Part shown: piece after piece, positions 1 through 4,807 of the stretch
Position numbering within the stretch: the stretch's first letter is position 1
Layout of the letters: the number at the start of each line of letters is the position of its first letter
Assembly: GCA_003446545.1 (NCBI GenBank)
Contig: DMAO01000106.1
Location: 1 to 7,224 of the forward strand
DNA: 7,224 nucleotides
Source: Sphaerochaeta sp.
GTDB taxonomy: Bacteria; Spirochaetota; Spirochaetia; Sphaerochaetales; Sphaerochaetaceae
Reading direction: 5' to 3'
Translations under genes and position numbers: made by a program
The notes under the pieces: model-generated
Told to the model about the DNA's origin: nothing
What the model saw: the letters and a program-made list of their open reading frames with translations, nothing else
The model's database searches: none

Positions 1-91
1 TTTCCTCTAAGGATCCTGAGGAAAAAAGGGGAATAACGGTAAGCAAAAGTATCAGTGGGAGGCTAAGCCCCAGTATAGTTTTTCTTTTCAT
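1..91 (-). CDS. Start of a divergent gene for an exported or membrane-anchored protein (partial)
   Basis: Reading the - strand from the ATG at 91-89, 30 codons are open to the window edge. The translation has the three parts of a Sec signal peptide. There is a basic start (K2, R3, K4), then a hydrophobic core of about 18 residues rich in Leu and Ile (about T5-F23), then a small polar stretch, SSGS (24-27), that would suit signal peptidase I, and then acidic LEE. No cysteine is seen, so a lipoprotein signal is not supported in the visible part. No Shine-Dalgarno sequence stands out before the ATG. An in-frame ATG at 154-152 would add 21 residues but also lacks one and would bury the basic n-region. 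The gene is divergent from lgt across about 82 bases. The mature protein is outside the window, so its function cannot be named. The alternative is a chance open frame, since only 30 codons are visible. Confidence 0.55.
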   Translation of the reverse strand, partial: MKRKTILGLSLPLILLLTVIPLFSSGSLEE

Positions 92-138
92 AGGACAAAT
101 ATATAGAATAATGAGAAATTTGGCTACTCTTTGCAGTA

Positions 139-167
139 TTGACCTCTGTACCATTGCACATTACACT
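139..167 (+). promoter_or_regulatory. Candidate sigma-70-type promoter for the lgt operon
   Basis: TTGACC (139-144, five of six matches to the -35 consensus) is followed after exactly 17 bases by TACACT (162-167, four of six matches to the -10). The expected transcription start is about 173-175, at or next to the lgt ATG at 174. The placement between two divergent genes, ahead of a tight operon, supports it. The match is only moderate and no start site has been measured. Confidence 0.4.
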
Positions 168-173
168 TGCCCC

Positions 174-1121
174 ATGACCCAATTCCTCATTTTCCCCGGT
201 TGGATTTCTCCTGAAATCATCCCAGGCTTACCTCTACGATGGTATGGCCTTATGTATGTGGTAGCCTTTGCGATAGGGTATGTTTTTATACGTATTCAGG
301 CAAGGAAGAAGGAGGTTGCCCTCGACCAGGACCAGAGCCTGAACTTAGTGCTGGCCTGTATCATAGGCCTTGTGGTGGGAGCCCGTCTCTTCTCTGTGCT
401 CTTTTATGATGGGTCCTTTTACTACTGGACACATCCATGGATGATATTCTGGCCTTTCCAAGGCTCTCAGTTTGTCGGGCTCCCGGGCATGAGCTATCAC
501 GGAGGTCTCGTCGGGGCTGTAATAGGTGCATATATCTACAGCAGAAAGAACAAGATGCATTTTTTTGAGCTTGCCGACACCGTCGTGTACGCAGTTCCCC
601 TTGGCTATACCTTCGGTAGGCTGGGAAACTTCATCAATGGAGAGCTCTTTGGCAGGGTTTCCACCAAGCCTTGGGCTATGGTCTTCCCTGACGCCCCCCT
701 CTTCTCCACAAATTACAGTTGGGTGCGCACCCTTTCTGATACGCTTGGCATTCCCTATGTTGCCGGATCGCTGGTGAACCTTCCAAGGCACCCTTCCCAA
801 CTCTATGAAGCCCTGTTTGAAGGGGTTGTCCTCTTCTTGATCATGTGGTTCGTCATACGTCCAAAGAGAGAGAAGCAGCCCTATGGGTTTGCCCTTTCTG
901 TATATCTTATGCTCTATGGGATCATACGGTTTGTCATAGAGTATTTCAGGGCTCCCGATGCGAACCTTGGGTATATCCTGGCTTGGGGAAAAGAGAGTGA
1001 CAATATCGCCCTCTTCCAATCCTTTTTCAACATCTCGATCGGACAATTGTTCTGTCTTGCCATGATAGCTGCCGGACTGGTGATCTATCTGGTGGTACGT
1101 AAGACCGATAAGAGGGCGTAG
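174..1121 (+). CDS. lgt: Prolipoprotein diacylglyceryl transferase (Lgt)
   Basis: Lgt transfers diacylglycerol from phosphatidylglycerol to the lipobox cysteine of prolipoproteins. It is the first step of lipoprotein maturation and takes place in the cytoplasmic membrane. The 315-residue product fits the family's usual length of about 260-320 and has several hydrophobic helices (about 22-41, 57-78, 109-124, 213-230, 240-258, 285-308). The family signature GRLGNFINGELFG spans residues 148-160, with R149, N152 and E157. The MSYHGG motif holds H109, matching the essential His103 region of the E. coli enzyme. HPSQLYEA (206-213) and RFVIEYFRAPDA (252-263) are also typical. An ATG at 111 would add 21 residues that do not belong to the family fold and would leave only 19 bases to the divergent gene, so the ATG at 174 is preferred. 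No Shine-Dalgarno sequence precedes 174, and the mRNA may be leaderless. The reading frame is also open upstream to base 3, probably by chance opposite the divergent gene. It heads a tight operon. Confidence 0.95.
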   Translation: MTQFLIFPGWISPEIIPGLPLRWYGLMYVVAFAIGYVFIRIQARKKEVALDQDQSLNLVLACIIGLVVGARLFSVLFYDGSFYYWTHPWMIFWPFQGSQFVGLPGMSYHGGLVGAVIGAYIYSRKNKMHFFELADTVVYAVPLGYTFGRLGNFINGELFGRVSTKPWAMVFPDAPLFSTNYSWVRTLSDTLGIPYVAGSLVNLPRHPSQLYEALFEGVVLFLIMWFVIRPKREKQPYGFALSVYLMLYGIIRFVIEYFRAPDANLGYILAWGKESDNIALFQSFFNISIGQLFCLAMIAAGLVIYLVVRKTDKRA

Positions 1122-1124
1122 GAG
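1121..1124 (+). promoter_or_regulatory. Ribosome binding site deciding the aminopeptidase start
   Basis: GGAG begins on the last base of the lgt TAG stop and lies seven bases before the ATG at 1132. It favours that ATG over an in-frame TTG at 1126, which is too close to be served by it. Overlap with the upstream stop suggests coupled translation of the two genes. Confidence 0.75.
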
Positions 1125-1131
1125 TTTGAAT

Positions 1132-2907
1132 ATGTCATCAGTAGAGCAGCGAATAGCTTCCTTGAGGACCATCCTTGAGCGTGAAGGTCTGGATGGTTGG
1201 TACATCAATGGAACCGACCCCCACCAAAGTGAATATGTTTCAGAGCGTTGGAAAAGCAGGGCTTGGATCTCAGGTTTTACCGGAAGCGCCGGCTCTGTAC
1301 TGGTTACCATGACTGAAGCCCTGCTGTGGGTAGACTCACGCTACTTCATCCAAGGGGCACAACAGATCGAGGGTACGTGCCTTAAGCTGATGAAGCTTGA
1401 TACCGAAGGTGTCAAGGACCCCCAGAGCTGGATGGCCACTGAGCTCCCTGAAACAAGCAGGGTCGGCATCGACGGCTCAACACTGGCTGTCACCCTTAAG
1501 GCCGAGATGGATGCGGCATTCAAACAGAGAGGGATAGCGCTGGTTGCCTGTCCTGACTATCTTGAAAAGATATGGACCGACCGTCCTATGATCCCCCCAA
1601 CAACTGTTGTTGACCTTCCCAATGAGATCGCTGGATTCAGTAGGATTCAAAAACTTACAATGACCCGTCTTGCCATGGTGCAGAAAGGGTGCAACTATAC
1701 TCTGGTATCCTCCTTGGATGATATTGCTTGGATAACCAACCTCCGCTCTTCTGATGTCTCTGTGCACTCACCTGTATTCCTATCCTTCCTGCTCATCGGT
1801 ACCGAGAAAGCCTGGCTATTTACCGATCCGAAACGGTTCAGCAAAGAGATTCGGGAGGCATTGGTTGAGGAGTATGAGATTCTCCCTTATGAGGATGCAA
1901 AAACAACCATAGAGAGCCTCCTAACTGAGGAGGATACCCTCTATTATGATCCTAAGAAACTCAACCTTACCCTGTATGAGGCTACCCTGAAAGCAAAGCA
2001 TGTAGAGGGTAGGGACTTTACCACAGACTTGAAGGCATGTAAGAATGAAACGGAACTGGAGGGGATGCGCCGTAGCCATCTTCTCGATGGTGTTGCGCTG
2101 GTGAACTTTCTTGCCCGTCTTGATACAGAGAAGGGTGTCTATGATGAGATTGGGGTTTCCACCCTGCTACGCAAGCAGAGGGAGCGAGACAAGGCTTGCA
2201 TAGGGGCTTCCTTCTCCCCCATCTCCGGTTGGGGCGAACATGGGGCAATATGCCACTACAGCGCTACCAAGGAGAGCTCGTCCCGCATTGAGGGTGACGG
2301 CCTTCTTGTCCTCGATACCGGTGGCATGTATGAGTTTGGACTGACCGACATAACCCGCACCATCCTGTTTGGCAAAGCCACCGATGAGCAGAAGAGGGAT
2401 TATACCCTGGTTCTCAAGGGTAATCTGGCCCTTGCCTCTGCTCGCTTCCCTGAAGGGACCTGCGGTTACCAGCTCGATATCCTTGCAAGGCAGTTCCTCT
2501 GGCAGCAGGGGTTGACCTTCTTCCATGGTACAGGGCATGGGCTTGGCTTCCGACTCAATGTGCATGAAGGCCCTGCTGTAATCAACACCCGCGCCATCGA
2601 TGTCCCTTTGAAAAGGGGCATGATCATAAGTGATGAGCCAGGTATATACCGGGAAGGGCGGCATGGTATCCGCATTGAGAACATCCTGACAGTACGTGAG
2701 GACATCAAGACAGAATTCGGACAGTTCTTTAGTTTCGAGGTATTGACCATCTGTCCATTTGAACGCAAGTTGATAGAGAAGACCCTGCTCACAGAATCTG
2801 AGCTCTCTATGGTGAATACCTACCATCGTTGGGTCTACGAGGAACTGAAGACGCTTGTTGATGAAGAGGCCAAGGCTTATCTGAAGCAGGCTACCCTTCC
2901 TCTCTGA
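1132..2907 (+). CDS. pepP: Xaa-Pro aminopeptidase (aminopeptidase P, M24B family), long three-domain form
   Basis: The enzyme removes an N-terminal residue that precedes proline, using a two-metal centre (usually Mn), and is probably a cytosolic peptide-turnover enzyme. At 591 residues it matches the long three-domain form seen in eukaryotic cytosolic aminopeptidase P, not the roughly 440-residue E. coli PepP. The N-terminal creatinase-like domain has the conserved TDPHQSEY (28-35) and GFTGSAG. A second such domain follows. The catalytic pita-bread fold carries all five metal ligands: D395 (DTGG), D406 (TDITRT), H469 (HGTGHGLG, 465-472), E502 (DEPGIY) and E516 (RIEN). H478 in NVHEGP has the spacing of the long form. 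The last 60 or so residues (from about 530) match the M24 C-terminal domain and end in KQATLPL. It starts 10 bases after lgt and is followed by gpmI after 21 bases. No signal peptide or defect is seen. The symbol pepP is by family; this is the long subtype. Confidence 0.95.
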   Translation: MSSVEQRIASLRTILEREGLDGWYINGTDPHQSEYVSERWKSRAWISGFTGSAGSVLVTMTEALLWVDSRYFIQGAQQIEGTCLKLMKLDTEGVKDPQSWMATELPETSRVGIDGSTLAVTLKAEMDAAFKQRGIALVACPDYLEKIWTDRPMIPPTTVVDLPNEIAGFSRIQKLTMTRLAMVQKGCNYTLVSSLDDIAWITNLRSSDVSVHSPVFLSFLLIGTEKAWLFTDPKRFSKEIREALVEEYEILPYEDAKTTIESLLTEEDTLYYDPKKLNLTLYEATLKAKHVEGRDFTTDLKACKNETELEGMRRSHLLDGVALVNFLARLDTEKGVYDEIGVSTLLRKQRERDKACIGASFSPISGWGEHGAICHYSATKESSSRIEGDGLLVLDTGGMYEFGLTDITRTILFGKATDEQKRDYTLVLKGNLALASARFPEGTCGYQLDILARQFLWQQGLTFFHGTGHGLGFRLNVHEGPAVINTRAIDVPLKRGMIISDEPGIYREGRHGIRIENILTVREDIKTEFGQFFSFEVLTICPFERKLIEKTLLTESELSMVNTYHRWVYEELKTLVDEEAKAYLKQATLPL

Positions 2908-2914
2908 ACAGAAT

Positions 2915-2920
2915 AAGGAG
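2915..2920 (+). promoter_or_regulatory. Ribosome binding site supporting a GTG start for gpmI
   Basis: AAGGAG lies eight bases before the GTG at 2929. This near-perfect Shine-Dalgarno sequence at ideal spacing picks GTG over the in-frame TTG at 2941, which would be 20 bases away. No ATG is available in the right place. Confidence 0.8.
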
Positions 2921-2928
2921 TTGCCACA

Positions 2929-4575
2929 GTGGTAGAAGCATTGAAAAAGAATTCAAAGATTGAAAGAAAAGGACCTGTTGTCCTCGTTATCATGGACGGT
3001 GTCGGGTTTGGTAAATACACAGAGGGTGACGGCGTTGCCGCTGCAATGACCAGAACTCTCAACAAGCTATACAAGGATAATCCCTGGACAAAACTGAAGG
3101 CACACGGCGTTAGCGTTGGCCTGCCCTCCGATGAGGATATGGGAAACAGTGAGGTAGGGCACAATGCGATGGGTTGTGGACGGGTGTTCGCCCAAGGTGC
3201 AAAGCTGGTGATCAACTCCATTGAGACGAAGGCTATGTTTGAAGGCGCCACTTGGAAGAAGCTCATCGCAAACACCATACAGAAGAAGAGCACCCTGCAT
3301 TTTATCGGGCTGCTCAGTGACGGCAATGTCCACTCCAACATCAAGAACCTGAAGGATATGATACTCCAGGCTAAGGAGGATGGGGTTTCTACCATCCGTA
3401 TCCATGCCCTCCTTGATGGTCGTGACGTAGGCGAGCTCAGTGCCCTTGAGTATTTCGATCCGTTTGAAGAGTTCCTCGCCTCCCTCAATGGTGAGCTCTT
3501 CGATGCCAGGATAGCCAGTGGTGGTGGGCGCATGCAGATTACGATGGACCGCTACAATGCAAACTGGGATATGGTAAAAAAGGGATGGGAGACTCATGTC
3601 CTTGGTGAAGGCCGCACGTTTGAATCAGCCCATACTGCTATCGAGACCCTGCGCCTAGAGAGCAAGGCCATCGACCAGGACCTTCCTCCTTTTGTCATTG
3701 CAAAGAATGGCAAGCCTGTGGGAACCATTGAAGATGGGGATAGTGTAATCCTCTTCAACTTCCGTGGAGACCGTGCCCTTGAGATTACCAAGGCCTTTGA
3801 GGCTGAGCATCTTGAGGAGTTCGACCGCAAGCGCTTTCCCAAGGTCGAGTATGCCGGTATGATGGAGTATGACGGGGATCTGCATGTACCTGAGCAGTAC
3901 CTGGTACAGCCCCCTGCCATCGACAAGACCATGGCGGAGTATCTTTGTGCTTCCAAAGTAAGGCAGTTCTCTATCAGTGAGACACAGAAGTTTGGCCACG
4001 TGACCTACTTTTTCAATGGAAACAAGACCGGCAAGTTCGATCCCAAGCTTGAGGAATATGTGGAGATTACCTCAGATATTGTTCCTTTTGAACAGAGGCC
4101 TTGGATGAAGTGTGCCGAGATTACAGATCGTGTCCTCAAGGAGATTGCCTCAGGGAATTGGGATTTCATCAAGCTGAACTTCCCCAATGGCGATATGGTC
4201 GGTCATACTGGTAACTTCCAGGCAGTTGTCTGCTCTATGGAGGGCATGGATCTGCAGATCGAGCGGATCCACAAGGCTGTCATGGCCGCTGGTGGCATTA
4301 TGGTCATCACCGCTGACCATGGCAATGCTGACGATATGTTCGAGCATGCCAAGGATGGCAGTGTGAAGTACAAGGAGAATGGGGACCCTCAGGCAAAGAC
4401 AGCCCACTCGCTCAATCCTGTTCCGTGCATCATCTGTGACAGCTCTTACAACGGGGAGTATTCCAAGACCTTACATACTGGCTTGGGAATCAGCAGTATA
4501 GCTGCCACTTGCATCAATCTTTTGGGTTTTGAAACTCCAGAAGGGTATGATGAGAGCATTATTTCGCTGAACTAG
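2929..4575 (+). CDS. gpmI: 2,3-bisphosphoglycerate-independent phosphoglycerate mutase, plant-like type
   Basis: The enzyme interconverts 3- and 2-phosphoglycerate in lower glycolysis and gluconeogenesis through a phosphoserine intermediate, with two Mn ions, in the cytosol. The start is the GTG at 2929. Alkaline-phosphatase-fold residues are all present: D23 in VIMDGVG, catalytic S74 in MGNSEVGHNAMG, D422 and H426 in DMVGH, D463 and H464 in TADHGNADD, and H493 in KTAHSLNP. Substrate-domain residues include H135 (DGNVHS), R165 and D166 (LLDGRDV), R201 and R208 (SGGGRMQITMDR), and K354 just before GHVTYFFNG. At 548 residues it is longer than the usual bacterial enzyme (about 510). Stretches such as IASGGGRM, DRYNANWDMVKKGW and HVTYFFNGNKTG resemble the plant form rather than the E. 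coli or Bacillus form. It is the last gene of the lgt operon, 21 bases after the aminopeptidase, with a strong hairpin seven bases after its TAG. Confidence 0.96.
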   Translation: MVEALKKNSKIERKGPVVLVIMDGVGFGKYTEGDGVAAAMTRTLNKLYKDNPWTKLKAHGVSVGLPSDEDMGNSEVGHNAMGCGRVFAQGAKLVINSIETKAMFEGATWKKLIANTIQKKSTLHFIGLLSDGNVHSNIKNLKDMILQAKEDGVSTIRIHALLDGRDVGELSALEYFDPFEEFLASLNGELFDARIASGGGRMQITMDRYNANWDMVKKGWETHVLGEGRTFESAHTAIETLRLESKAIDQDLPPFVIAKNGKPVGTIEDGDSVILFNFRGDRALEITKAFEAEHLEEFDRKRFPKVEYAGMMEYDGDLHVPEQYLVQPPAIDKTMAEYLCASKVRQFSISETQKFGHVTYFFNGNKTGKFDPKLEEYVEITSDIVPFEQRPWMKCAEITDRVLKEIASGNWDFIKLNFPNGDMVGHTGNFQAVVCSMEGMDLQIERIHKAVMAAGGIMVITADHGNADDMFEHAKDGSVKYKENGDPQAKTAHSLNPVPCIICDSSYNGEYSKTLHTGLGISSIAATCINLLGFETPEGYDESIISLN

Positions 4576-4582
4576 GCATGCC

Positions 4583-4616
4583 GGGTTCTATACAGTAGAG
4601 ATGCTGTATAGAACCC
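4583..4616 (+). terminator. Hairpin after gpmI, probable end of the operon (no U-tract)
   Basis: GGGTTCTATACAG (4583-4595) pairs perfectly with CTGTATAGAACCC (4604-4616). A T-G and an A-T pair extend it inward to 15 pairs, closed by the GNRA-type tetraloop GAGA (4598-4601). It sits seven bases after the gpmI stop, as expected for a transcript end or a 3' stabilising structure. It is not a canonical intrinsic terminator: the downstream bases are AAACTGG and neither strand has a T-run. It may act in both directions, as a U-less terminator or as a barrier to 3' exonucleases. Confidence 0.6.
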
Positions 4617-4618
4617 AA

Positions 4619-4635
4619 ACTGGTCAGTACTGGTC
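4619..4635. repeat. Short tandem repeat with palindromic centre
   Basis: ACTGGTC occurs at 4619-4625 and again at 4629-4635, a period of 10 bases. The join forms the 8-base palindrome CAGTACTG (4625-4632). TGGTCAG recurs at 4708-4714. One helical turn between copies would suit a protein-binding site, but the elements are short and could be chance. Beyond this, the gap before the SNF2 gene shows no gene or RNA that I recognise. Confidence 0.3.
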
Positions 4636-4751
4636 CCCATGAATTTAGAGGTACGAAAGCCTTGATCTCACAGTTTCGGCTCCAAGACAGAATGTTATCA
4701 GCTGGTTTGGTCAGGGTGGAAGTATTGCCCGTCTATAGGTAATGCTTCGAA

Positions 4752-4780
4752 TTGGCGCAAAAAATACACGGTGATAGTTT
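4752..4780 (+). promoter_or_regulatory. Weak candidate promoter for the SNF2 gene
   Basis: TTGGCG (4752-4757) and TAGTTT (4775-4780) are 17 bases apart. The -35 matches four of six consensus bases and the -10 only three. A start near 4787 would give a short leader containing the GGAG at 4794. The match is poor, and another sigma factor or a promoter nearer the hairpin is possible. Confidence 0.2.
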
Positions 4781-4793
4781 GATGAATCTTGTC

Positions 4794-4797
4794 GGAG
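4794..4797 (+). promoter_or_regulatory. Possible ribosome binding site favouring a GTG start at 4808
   Basis: GGAG lies ten bases before the in-frame GTG at 4808. The in-frame ATG at 4826 is 28 bases from it and has no Shine-Dalgarno sequence of its own. The two preceding genes also use GGAG-type sites, and gpmI starts with GTG, so GTG is plausible here. Confidence 0.45.
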
Positions 4798-4807
4798 CCA
4801 GTGCAAT

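Noticed and set aside
1..24. Inverted repeat TTTCCTC ... GAGGAAA as a terminator
   Set aside because: Only seven pairs with a ten-base loop and no T-run on the proper side. It lies inside the likely divergent coding sequence.
111..173. Upstream ATG at 111 as the lgt start
   Set aside because: The extra 21 residues do not match the Lgt N-terminus, no good ribosome site precedes it, and it would leave almost no space for divergent promoters.
345..1310. Long 321-codon open frame on the - strand opposite lgt
   Set aside because: It lies antisense to a certain lgt gene and the start of the aminopeptidase gene. Its translation shows no recognisable domain, and it is explained by the codon bias of the real genes.
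2167..2826. 219-codon open frame on the - strand inside the aminopeptidase gene
   Set aside because: It is wholly antisense to the conserved catalytic domain. The protein has no recognisable motif.
4741..4760. GCTTCGAATT resembling a tRNA T-arm
   Set aside because: No matching acceptor, anticodon or D-arm could be placed around it.
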